Source of the DNA: an uncultured Bacilli bacterium
GTDB lineage: Bacteria; Bacillota_I; Bacilli_A; RF39; UBA660
Assembly: GCA_910584655.1 (NCBI GenBank)
Contig: CAJUBJ010000003.1
Location: 62,001 to 126,000 of the forward strand
DNA length: 64,000 nt
Direction: 5' to 3'
Within the stretch, counting starts at the first letter, position 1; each line of letters starts with the position of its first letter. This document shows, in pieces, positions 43,698-50,713 of the stretch. The translations under genes and the position numbers were made by a program. Under the pieces are notes generated by a model. It made no database searches. It saw only the letters and a program-made list of their open reading frames with translations, and was not told the DNA's origin.

Positions 43698-43722
43698 TTT
43701 TTATTTTCCTTTCTTAAACAAC

Positions 43723-43754
43723 AAAAAATACCTATGTCGTATCTACATAGGTAT
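43723..43754 (-). terminator. Attenuator terminator upstream of M20 gene
   Basis: On the minus strand ATACCTATGT (43754-43745) and ACATAGGTAT (43737-43728) form a 10-bp stem with a 7-base loop, followed by six T, ending 25 bases before the M20 start codon. Confidence 0.85.
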
Positions 43755-43936
43755 AAATTTATATAAAAAATTATCTTATACAATTGTAGATACAGACATG
43801 ACTAAATACACCTGTATCTGCAATCGTTTTGATTACATAGATTCAGGTGTTACTTCGGCGTCTGCGTCTAATGTTCATAAGATAATTCATATTAAACTTC
43901 CTTTCTTGGCTCATTTCAAGCTCTGCCCATAATCTA
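43755..43936 (-). promoter_or_regulatory. Ribosome-mediated attenuator leader with competing hairpins
   Basis: Minus-strand promoter: TTGACA (43959-43954) and TAGATT (43936-43931), 17 apart. After the leader peptide, segment A (43850-43839) pairs with B (43819-43808) in 11 of 12 positions. B also pairs perfectly with C (AGATACAG with CTGTATCT, 43795-43788). C in turn can pair GTATCTAC (43793-43786) with GTAGATAC at the tip of the terminator (43746-43739), plus ATGT/ACAT beyond it. This A-B / B-C / C-terminator chain is the logic of amino-acid attenuators. In addition AATTATCTTAT at the start of the leader peptide (43887-43877) complements ATAAGATAATT (43779-43769). Confidence 0.75.
43843..43890 (-). 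CDS. Arginine-rich leader peptide (MNYLMNIRRRRRSNT)
   Basis: A 15-codon frame with AAGGAAG (43903-43897) six bases before ATG. It encodes five Arg in a row with codons AGA CGC AGA CGC CGA, including CGC and CGA that are rare in this AT-rich sequence. The stop TGA lies inside segment A of the attenuator, so a ribosome finishing the peptide would cover A, while one stalled on early Arg codons would leave A free. This fits a sensor of charged arginyl-tRNA. Confidence 0.75.
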   Translation of the reverse strand: MNYLMNIRRRRRSNT

Positions 43937-43980
43937 CTATAAAGTTATTTTTTTGTCAACATTTAGTAATTTAAAATTAA

Positions 43981-44008
43981 AAACACATAATTTTTGTTAT
44001 GTGTTTTT
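43981..44008. terminator. Terminator after SPFH gene
   Basis: AAACACATAA pairs with TTATGTGTTT over a TTTTTG loop with T-runs on both strands; on the minus strand it follows the SPFH stop by 14 bases. Confidence 0.8.
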
Positions 44009-44021
44009 GGTATTTATTGTA

Positions 44022-44918
44022 TTATTTATTGTTTTTATTATCTTTTAACATTTCACTAACAGTTGTTGTAATTGAAGCTACATCTTGTAGATTAGATGGT
44101 ACAATTATTTTTGTTGCTTGGCCATCTGCCATTTTAGCAACTGCTTCTAGGCTTTTTAGTGCAATAACTGATTCATCAGCTTTGGCTTCACGTAGGATTT
44201 TTATACTTTCTGCTTCAGCTTGATTCATTTTAAGAATTGCTTCAGCTTGACCTTCAGCGACTTTAATTGCTGCTTCTTTATTTGCTTCAGCTCTAAGAAT
44301 AGCACTTTCTTTTTCACCTTCAGCGATTAAGATACTAGATTTTTTTTCACCTTCAGCTTGAAGAATTTTTTCACGTCTTTCACGTTCTGCACGCATTTGT
44401 TTTTCCATAGCTTCTTGAATATCTCTTGGTGGAATAATATTTTTAACTTCAACTCTGTTTATTTTTATTCCCCAAGGATCTGTAGCTTCATCAAGAATAG
44501 AACGCATTTTAGCATTAATGATATCTCTTGAAGTTAGTGTTTGATCAAGCTCTAGCTCACCAATTATATTACGTAATGTAGTAGCAGTTAAGTTTTCAAT
44601 AGCAGTAATTGGGTTTTCAACTCCATAAGTATATAATTTTGGATCTGTAATTTGATAATAAACTACAGTATCAATTTGCATTGTTACATTATCTTTTGTA
44701 ATAACTGGTTGTGGCTTGAAATCTTTTACAATTTCTTTTAGTGTTAATCTATTAGATATACGATCTATAAATGGAATCATAAAATGAAGACCATTTTGCC
44801 ATGTTTCTAAGTAAGAACCAACTCTTTCAATAACATAAGCTTCAGCTTGTGGTACAACTTTAATGCATAAAATGATGCCAATAAATACAATAATTAAAAT
44901 AGGGATAAGAAATTCCAT
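44022..44918 (-). CDS. SPFH/stomatin-like protein (QmcA type)
   Basis: An N-terminal membrane helix (FLIPILIIVFIGIILCIKV) is followed by the SPFH/PHB domain (PQAEAYVIERVGSYLETWQ, GLHFMIPFIDRISNRLTLKE, VDTVVYYQITDPKLYTYGVE) with the IIGELELDQTLTSRDIIN segment. An Ala/Glu-rich coiled coil (QMRAERERREKILQAEGEK, EANKEAAIKVAEGQAEAIL) follows. Such proteins oligomerise into membrane microdomain scaffolds. It is paired with the NfeD gene (2 bases apart), the usual partner arrangement. GAGGAGG precedes ATG. Confidence 0.94.
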   Translation of the reverse strand: MEFLIPILIIVFIGIILCIKVVPQAEAYVIERVGSYLETWQNGLHFMIPFIDRISNRLTLKEIVKDFKPQPVITKDNVTMQIDTVVYYQITDPKLYTYGVENPITAIENLTATTLRNIIGELELDQTLTSRDIINAKMRSILDEATDPWGIKINRVEVKNIIPPRDIQEAMEKQMRAERERREKILQAEGEKKSSILIAEGEKESAILRAEANKEAAIKVAEGQAEAILKMNQAEAESIKILREAKADESVIALKSLEAVAKMADGQATKIIVPSNLQDVASITTTVSEMLKDNKNNK

Positions 44919-44920
44919 TG

Positions 44921-45337
44921 TTATTTAACCTCCTCAACAATTAATTTTACACCTTCAATTTTTAATATTTTTACAGTACTATCTTTTTTGATTGATTTTT
45001 GTGCGATAGCAGTCCATCTTTTTCCATCAACTTTTACTTCTCCAGAACTATTTTTATTGATATCTTCAGTAACAATGCCTTCCATATCAATAATACGATC
45101 AAGATTAGTTTTATGTTTTGTTTTATTAAGTAATTTTTCAAGTGGTTTTTTAGTTGTTATTAATAAAATTGTACCTAATATAACAAATATAGCTAATTGG
45201 ATGAAGAATGAATTAGTGAAGTAAGAAGCAATTAGTGCAACTATTCCTGATGCTACAAACCATATTGTAACTAAATTTACTGTAATTACTTCAATAAATG
45301 CAAGAGCTATTACAATTGATAACCATAAAATTGTCAT
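44921..45337 (-). CDS. NfeD-like membrane protein
   Basis: Three or four membrane helices at the N-terminus (LWLSIVIALAFIEVITVNLV, ATSGIVALIASYF-like segment, IQLAIFVILGTILLI) precede a small OB-fold-like C-terminal domain (MEGIVTEDINKNSSGEVKVDGKRWTAIA-type pattern, IKKDSTVKILKIEGVKLIVE). This is the short NfeD1b class that pairs with SPFH proteins; the OB domain lies at the cytoplasmic side and helps assemble the scaffold. It is upstream of the SPFH gene in a two-gene operon. CAGGAGG precedes ATG. Confidence 0.92.
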   Translation of the reverse strand: MTILWLSIVIALAFIEVITVNLVTIWFVASGIVALIASYFTNSFFIQLAIFVILGTILLITTKKPLEKLLNKTKHKTNLDRIIDMEGIVTEDINKNSSGEVKVDGKRWTAIAQKSIKKDSTVKILKIEGVKLIVEEVK

Positions 45338-45425
45338 ATACTACCTCCTGGCTATATTATACTATAAATTTATGAATTAGATATAAAATATTCATGTTAA
45401 AATATATTTATGTTGGTGATTAAAT

Positions 45426-45890
45426 ATGAATATTTATGAAATATTAAAAAAATTATATATAGGTTATGAAGAAATAGAGCATAAAGCTGTATATACAGTA
45501 GAAGAAGCTTTAAGTTTGAAGGAGAAAATAGAAGGAATAGGGTGTAAAAATCTATTTTTAACAGATAAAAAAAATAATTATTTTTTGTATGTATTAAGAG
45601 ATGATAAAAGAGCTGATTTAAAGGAACTTGCACTTTTCCTTAATGTTTCTAAATTAATTTTTGCTTCAGAGGTAGATTTGAAAAGGTTATTGGGTCTTGA
45701 AAAAGGTAGTGTTACTCCATTAGGATTAATAAATGATAAGGAAAATCAAGTAAAAGTTGTTATTGATAAAGAATTAGTTGGAATGAAATTGCTTGTACAT
45801 CCTAATATAAATACAAAGACTATCTCTATTAAGTATGATGATTTAATTAGATTTATCGAATTTAAAGGTAATAAGTATTTTTTGCATTAG
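45426..45890 (+). CDS. YbaK/ProX-domain aminoacyl-tRNA deacylase
   Basis: A single YbaK/EbsC-like domain of 154 residues: VEEALSLKEKIEGIGCKNLFL, DKKNNYFLYVLRDDKRADLKEL and LLGLEKGSVTPLGLIND (GSVTPxG motif), ending with LLVHPNINTKTISIKYDDLI (HPN-T). The pattern is that of PrdX/ProXp-type free-standing editing domains that hydrolyse mischarged Ala- or Cys-tRNA(Pro). A GGTGAT site precedes the ATG. It is divergent from the NfeD gene and convergent with the tRNA-Gln gene. Confidence 0.88.
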   Translation: MNIYEILKKLYIGYEEIEHKAVYTVEEALSLKEKIEGIGCKNLFLTDKKNNYFLYVLRDDKRADLKELALFLNVSKLIFASEVDLKRLLGLEKGSVTPLGLINDKENQVKVVIDKELVGMKLLVHPNINTKTISIKYDDLIRFIEFKGNKYFLH

Positions 45891-45921
45891 AAAAAGCCCC
45901 ATTAAAGGACTTTTGTTTTTT
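45891..45921. terminator. Possible bidirectional terminator between YbaK gene and tRNA
   Basis: AAAAG-CCC pairs with GG-CTTTT with one mismatch and a 7-base loop; A-rich and T-rich flanks on both sides would serve the plus gene and the minus-strand tRNA. Confidence 0.5.
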
Positions 45922-45997
45922 TGGTTACCCCAGTAGGATTCGAACCTACGGAATGTCAGGGTCAGAGCCTGATGCCTTACCACTTGGCGATGGGGTA
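45922..45997 (-). tRNA. tRNA-Gln (anticodon CTG), CCA encoded
   Basis: Read on the minus strand: acceptor TACCCCA/TGGGGTA, D-arm GCC...GGC, anticodon stem TCAGG/CCTGA with loop CTCTGAC (anticodon CTG), T-arm GTAGG-TTCGAAT-CCTAC, discriminator A and encoded CCA. The weak U1-A72 pair is typical of tRNA-Gln. The choice of CTG, reading CAG, is notable in an AT-rich genome where the TTG isoacceptor would be expected to carry most of the load. Confidence 0.95.
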
Positions 45998-46085
45998 ATT
46001 ACATATTATATTTTAACACTATCTATTGAATTTTCAAATATTTTTTGTTTATAATATATATCAAATGTTTATTTAGGGTGATGGT

Positions 46086-47027
46086 ATGGAATCAATAGAA
46101 GATATAAAGAAAGCGAATATGTTATTGCATGGTTTTGATATTTCATCATCTCCTTTACCTGTAGGTACAGAATTTTCTGAATTTGCTTATTTGCTTTCTA
46201 AAATAGAATTTATGAATTCTAATAGTCAAATAAAAAAAATAAGTAAGTGGCGTATGAAAAAGGACGCTAAAGAATATCTAGATAGTAAAATAAAAGTAAG
46301 AGATGTTAGATTTTGCAAAGATAGGATGTTTTATAAACTAAATGGGATGACAGTTAGTAGTGTATCTGAACTTGCAAGTGTATATAATGATGTAAGTAAA
46401 TATGTAAATCCATTTGATATTCCTATAAAATATAACAGTGAAAATGGGCAATTTTATGGATTGGTTGTCTTTCATCAAGGTCTTTATGATACTTTAGAAT
46501 TTTATAAAGATATGTTATTATCTATAACACATATTGAGTTGAGTGATAAAATTAATGATTTAAATACTTCTTGTTATCTTCATGAAATTATGCATACACA
46601 ATTGATTGAGCCAAAGGGAAAAGTTAAAGATTATAATAATGGAGAAGTATTAAGTATGTTTATGGAATTTGTATATTTACTTGATAAGGATAGCTCAGAA
46701 ATCTTGCTTAAAAAGACTGAAGAAAATAAAATTAATTATTTTCTTTATGAATTTAATAATATGTTTAAATATTATTATGAAAATGATGGTACAATGTATG
46801 AATATCAAGTTCTTAAATCAAGTAAATATGCTAGTTCTATATTGAAAGCTATTAAGTTGTTTCAAATATATTATTATGGTAATATTTCAATAAGAAGAGA
46901 AATATTTTCTTATATACAAAGAGTAATAGATGGGAGTATAATGTTAGAGGAAATGCTTGACCATTTTGATGTTACTCATGAAAGTAGTATAGATGGATTA
47001 ATATATAAATATTTATTAAGGAAGTAG
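46086..47027 (+). CDS. Putative zinc metallopeptidase (HExxH)
   Basis: I do not recognise the family. The central CYLHEIMHTQLIEPKG has an HExxH motif (about residues 166-170), and VLSMFMEFVYLL about 25 residues later supplies a Glu that could be the third zinc ligand, as in gluzincins. The protein has 313 residues, is helical in its C-terminal half, and has no signal peptide, so it is probably cytoplasmic. AGGGTGAT precedes ATG. It is followed 8 bases later by a deoxyribosyltransferase-like gene. Confidence 0.7.
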   Translation: MESIEDIKKANMLLHGFDISSSPLPVGTEFSEFAYLLSKIEFMNSNSQIKKISKWRMKKDAKEYLDSKIKVRDVRFCKDRMFYKLNGMTVSSVSELASVYNDVSKYVNPFDIPIKYNSENGQFYGLVVFHQGLYDTLEFYKDMLLSITHIELSDKINDLNTSCYLHEIMHTQLIEPKGKVKDYNNGEVLSMFMEFVYLLDKDSSEILLKKTEENKINYFLYEFNNMFKYYYENDGTMYEYQVLKSSKYASSILKAIKLFQIYYYGNISIRREIFSYIQRVIDGSIMLEEMLDHFDVTHESSIDGLIYKYLLRK

Positions 47028-47035
47028 AATTTTAG

Positions 47036-47413
47036 ATGAAAAATATTGTTTTATGCGGAAGTATGAAAGTAAAGGATGAAATAGTTAGAATTCAATCTTT
47101 ACTTTTAGAAAAAGGGTATAATGTTTTGTTACCAGTGGAGTGTATGGAAGGTAAACCTAAAGTAATAGCATCACGTGCTCATTTTGATAGAATTGTTGAT
47201 GCTGATAATGAAATTATTTTAATTGTTAATGCAACTAAGAATGGTATAAATAATTATATTGGACCTAATAGTTTTGCCGAAATAGCCTTTGCTTTTTATC
47301 ATAATAAAATTGTTTATGTATTAAATGATTTTTATGAACCTTATTTAGATGAATTAGAAGGATGGGGAGTAAAGGAACTTCATGGTAGTTTAAATAATAT
47401 AGAAGAAATTTAG
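47036..47413 (+). CDS. Nucleoside 2-deoxyribosyltransferase-like protein
   Basis: MKNIVLCGSMKVKDEIVRIQ is the CGSM-type start of this Rossmann-like family, DRIVDADNEIILIVNATK the middle strand, and YIGPNSFAEIAFAF the conserved GxxxAEIxxA segment with the catalytic Glu. Enzymes of the family exchange bases on deoxyribose or hydrolyse nucleotide glycosidic bonds. 125 residues is short but complete for the group. It forms a two-gene unit with the preceding metallopeptidase. Confidence 0.78.
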   Translation: MKNIVLCGSMKVKDEIVRIQSLLLEKGYNVLLPVECMEGKPKVIASRAHFDRIVDADNEIILIVNATKNGINNYIGPNSFAEIAFAFYHNKIVYVLNDFYEPYLDELEGWGVKELHGSLNNIEEI

Positions 47414-47465
47414 TATTTTTTTCTTTTAAAGTTGAAAAAATGATAAAAAAGTGGTATTATCTTTA

Positions 47466-47587
47466 TTATCAAAAGGGAGTAGTTACCCATTATGGGATTA
47501 TGTGCGTCAATACGATTTTATATCCGCATATAATTTAAACAACAAGACTTTTATATGTTTTTTAAATGTATAAAAGTCTTTTTTTTG
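47466..47587 (+). promoter_or_regulatory. yybP-ykoY-type (manganese) riboswitch candidate with terminator
   Basis: AAAAG-GGAGTAG (47471-47482), the hairpin CCC/GGG, the stem ATTATGTGCG/CGCATATAAT enclosing TCAATACG, and a closing ACAAGA-CTTTT (47542-47552) match the yybP-ykoY layout, with P1 formed by AAAAG/CTTTT. The same CTTTTATA is the left arm of a terminator, AGACTTTTATA/TATAAAAGTCT (47545-47579) plus T-run. Ligand binding would thus free the RNA polymerase to read into the exchanger gene. The aptamer call is by memory of the family, not by a model search. Confidence 0.72.
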
Positions 47588-47598
47588 GAGGCAGAAAG

Positions 47599-48531
47599 AT
47601 GAACTATATTTTATTATTTATTGGATTTTTATTATTAATTAAAGGTGCTGATATATTTGTTGAGGGAAGCTCAAATATTGCGAAGTTTTTTAAGATACCA
47701 ACGATTATAATTGGACTTACTTTAGTTGCTTTTGGTACATCAGCACCAGAAGCTGCAGTTAGTATTACTGCTGCTATAAATAAATCTGCAGATTTATCTG
47801 TATCAAATATTATTGGGTCAAATATATTTAATTTATTTGTAGTATTAGGTATAACTTCTTTATTTAAAGATGTTGTTACTGAGAAGGTAGTAATAAAAAA
47901 AGATTATAAGTTGGCTTTGTTTAGTAGTTTATTGTTACTATTATTAATTTTATTTAATTATTTCTTTAAGGGGACTTTAATGTTAAATAGAATTGGTGGA
48001 GTAATATTATTAATAGTATTAGTTTATTATTTAATTGGCTTAATTAAGGGAATTGATTCTTCAAAGAAAACAATTGAAGAGAGAAAGTTTTCTATTAAAG
48101 ATATTATTTTTATTGTAGTTGGATTAGGTTGTGTAATATTTGGTGGTAATTTAACAGTAAATGCAGCAACAGAAATTGCAAGAACGTTTGGAATGAGTGA
48201 AAGATTTATTGGATTAACTATTGTTGCTGTAGGAACTTCTTTACCTGAATTATGTACATCTTTAGTTGCGTTACTTAAAGGAGAAAATGACATAGCAGTT
48301 GGTAATGTTATTGGAAGTAATATATTTAATATTTTATTTATTTTAGGAATTACAGGCCTTATAAATCCACTTATAATTAATATTGAAAGTGTTATTGATT
48401 TGATGATTTTAATTGTTGCAAGTATTATTTTATTGTTATTTGGATTTAATGATTTAAAAATAGATAAAAAAGAAGGAATATGTATGTTAATATTTTATTT
48501 AGCATATTGTGTTTATATATTCTTCAGATAA
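47599..48531 (+). CDS. Calcium/cation:sodium antiporter, CaCA (YrbG) family
   Basis: Ten membrane helices with two inverted alpha-repeats: GLTLVAFGTSAPEAAVSI and SNIIGSNIFNLFVVLG in the first half, GLTIVAVGTSLPELCTSL and GNVIGSNIFNILFILG in the second. These are the ion-binding motifs of YrbG-type exchangers, which export divalent cations in exchange for Na+ or H+. The leader in front looks like a manganese riboswitch, suggesting Mn2+ as a physiological cargo. ATG 47599 with GGAGG is used; a frame open from 47566 begins inside the terminator loop. Confidence 0.92.
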   Translation: MNYILLFIGFLLLIKGADIFVEGSSNIAKFFKIPTIIIGLTLVAFGTSAPEAAVSITAAINKSADLSVSNIIGSNIFNLFVVLGITSLFKDVVTEKVVIKKDYKLALFSSLLLLLLILFNYFFKGTLMLNRIGGVILLIVLVYYLIGLIKGIDSSKKTIEERKFSIKDIIFIVVGLGCVIFGGNLTVNAATEIARTFGMSERFIGLTIVAVGTSLPELCTSLVALLKGENDIAVGNVIGSNIFNILFILGITGLINPLIINIESVIDLMILIVASIILLLFGFNDLKIDKKEGICMLIFYLAYCVYIFFR

Positions 48532-48662
48532 TAAGTCTTTTTTCTAAGTAAATAAAAGAGAGAACAAGTTTTAAAAAAAAGTCAACTTGACTCTTTTTTT
48601 TATTTCTGTATAATACGATTAACATTTATTTTTATAGATGTTTTATGGACGTGGAGGCCAAA

Positions 48663-49640
48663 ATGATTAGAATTGATACAGAAAAGTTATCAAAAGAAAT
48701 GAGTGATACTTTAATTCATAGAGCATGTGTAATGCGTAGTGGAAAGTATCTTGCTCGTTATTTGATATATAAAAATAGAAGTGTTGATGCAATTAGACTA
48801 ATAGGTAGATGTTCAGTGCATGATATTTCGAAGATACAAAATACTGAGGAGTTTATGTCTTTGGCAAGTATTGTTGATGAGATAGATGCAATGCATGATG
48901 TTGAGCATATTTTATCTGAAAAACAGACTAATGCTATTAAATTACATTGGAAAAGGAACTCTCATCATCCAGAATATTATGATAGTCCAAATGATATGTC
49001 TGAGTTGGATTTACTTGAAATGGCTTGTGATTGTCATGCAAGAAGTAGACAATATAATACTGATTTGCTTGAATATATTGATACACAGCAAGATTTAAGA
49101 TTTCATTTTGATAGTGAGCATTTTAAAAAATTACGTGGGTATTGCCAAGCTTTAGTTGAACTTACAAAGAGTGATGATTATTCTTCTGTTTTGGAAGATT
49201 CTAGTAGAATAGAGTTTAGACTTAAAGATTCGACTATGGAAAAGTTAGAAAATTTCGATGATGATTGCTATGTAGAACATATAAAAACAGATAGATTATA
49301 TTTACAAAGAGAAGCTACTGCTGACTTTGCTTCTGTTGGATATGCAGTTTATTTAAGGGAAGATAATAACGAAATAGGTTATATATCTGTTAAATTTAAT
49401 AATTTTATAGAATATAAAATTTATGAAAATTATTTAGGAAATGGTTATACTATTGAGGCGTTATCTAAATTTATTGAAACTACAACAATGGATGAATTGT
49501 TTGTAACTGTTAGAAAAAATAATAATTCTAGTATAGTTGATTTGGAAAAATTAGGTTTTAAGCCAGTAGAATGTACTGAAAATACTATTACTTATAGATA
49601 TAAAAGACCGAGTAAAAAACTAGAAAAAACAATAATATAG
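48663..49640 (+). CDS. DUF5662-like domain fused to GNAT-like domain
   Basis: The N-terminal half has LIHRACVMRSGKYLARYLI, SVHDISKI, KLHWKRNSHHPEYYDSPND and MSELDLLEMACDCHARS, a His/Asp-rich helical pattern of DUF5662 proteins (HD-like, metal binding). Residues about 200-320 resemble a GNAT fold (IKTDRLYLQREATADFA, ENYLGNGYTIEALSKFIE, VRKNNNSSIVDLEKLGFKP), the canonical end of RimJ/RimL-type acetyltransferases. The combination is unusual; substrates are unknown. ATG 48645 precedes the GGAGG site, so ATG 48663 is preferred. Confidence 0.75.
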   Translation: MIRIDTEKLSKEMSDTLIHRACVMRSGKYLARYLIYKNRSVDAIRLIGRCSVHDISKIQNTEEFMSLASIVDEIDAMHDVEHILSEKQTNAIKLHWKRNSHHPEYYDSPNDMSELDLLEMACDCHARSRQYNTDLLEYIDTQQDLRFHFDSEHFKKLRGYCQALVELTKSDDYSSVLEDSSRIEFRLKDSTMEKLENFDDDCYVEHIKTDRLYLQREATADFASVGYAVYLREDNNEIGYISVKFNNFIEYKIYENYLGNGYTIEALSKFIETTTMDELFVTVRKNNNSSIVDLEKLGFKPVECTENTITYRYKRPSKKLEKTII

Positions 49641-49652
49641 TTATGTAATATA

Positions 49653-49684
49653 AAAGAGGTAAAATGGGTTTACCTCTTTGTTTT
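49653..49684. terminator. Bidirectional terminator between convergent genes
   Basis: AAAGAGGTAAA pairs with TTTACCTCTTT over a five-base loop, followed by T on the plus strand; it overlaps the end of the minus-strand radical SAM gene. Confidence 0.85.
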
Positions 49685-50593
49685 TGCACCTTGATATGTA
49701 TTACGACGTACCATTTCTTTGTCTATATCATTTAAAACACAAAATTTTTTTAATAACCAATTTGGTTCAATTAAATCTTCTTTTTTTGGATCTCCAGTTA
49801 TGCGGTGTATGACTATTTTAGGATTTAATAGTTCTAATTGGTTAATTACAATATCGATATATTCTTCTTTAGTTAATATATGGAATTTGTTAGTTTCATA
49901 GTAATCAGCTAAGTCAGTATCTTTAATAATGTGTAGCATATGAATTTTTATACCATCAATATTTAAATTATTTAAATATTTTACAGTTTCTAACATATCA
50001 TCTTTTGTTTCACCAGGGAGACCATTTATTATATGAACAACTACTTCAATATTTCTTTTTTGTAGTTCTTTAACTGCATTTTCAAAATTTTTTAAATCAT
50101 GTCCACGATTAATGAATTTTAAAGTTTTTTCATGAATTGATTGAAGACCTAATTCAACGATTAAATTTGTTCTTTTACTTAGTTCTTCTAAATAATCGTA
50201 GCAATCAGATGAAATTGCATCACTACGAGTGGCAATATTTAGACCTACAACATTTGGTAAATTTAAAATTGTTTCATATTTTTCTTTAAGTTCACTTAAA
50301 GGTGCATACGTGTTTGTGTTTGCTTGAAAATATCCTATATAGTAGCTATCAGGCCATTTTTTTTCCATAATGGTTTTAACTTCATTAAACTGAGTTATTA
50401 AATCTTTTTCTTTATTTCCTGCAAAATCTCCAGATCCTAAACGAGAACAAAAAATACAACCATTTCCATTAATTTTATTTGGGCAAGAGAAATTTCCATT
50501 TAATGAAACTTTAAAAGTCTTTTTACCATATAAAGTTTTGTAATGATAATTTAAAGTATGATATCTTTTGTTATCTAATGAGTAATTGAACAT
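49670..50593 (-). CDS. Radical SAM protein, TIGR01212/YtqA family
   Basis: YGKKTFKVSLNGNFSCPN and GCIFCSRLGSGDFAG supply the family's variant cluster-binding cysteines, and YFQANTNTYAPLSELKEKYE, LNIATRSDAI, VELGLQSIHEKTLKFINRGH and HIINGLPGETKDDML are the characteristic later motifs. The family (about 300 residues) is conserved in Firmicutes, but the reaction is not established; it resembles Elp3-type radical SAM proteins. A GTG at 50602 lies in the GGTGAT site; ATG 50593 is the likely start. Confidence 0.92.
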   Translation of the reverse strand: MFNYSLDNKRYHTLNYHYKTLYGKKTFKVSLNGNFSCPNKINGNGCIFCSRLGSGDFAGNKEKDLITQFNEVKTIMEKKWPDSYYIGYFQANTNTYAPLSELKEKYETILNLPNVVGLNIATRSDAISSDCYDYLEELSKRTNLIVELGLQSIHEKTLKFINRGHDLKNFENAVKELQKRNIEVVVHIINGLPGETKDDMLETVKYLNNLNIDGIKIHMLHIIKDTDLADYYETNKFHILTKEEYIDIVINQLELLNPKIVIHRITGDPKKEDLIEPNWLLKKFCVLNDIDKEMVRRNTYQGAKTKR

Positions 50594-50713
50594 ATAAATC
50601 ACCAGAACATATTATAACAGATAATGTTTTATTAATGAATTTTAAATCTAAGTATGATATAATTTTATACAGAATAGGGTGTTTTATTACACTTCTAAAA
50701 TGGAGGAATAAAA

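Noticed and set aside
45397..45633. Minus-strand frame opposite the YbaK gene
   Set aside because: Leu/Tyr/Phe-biased shadow of an AT-rich gene without a ribosome binding site.
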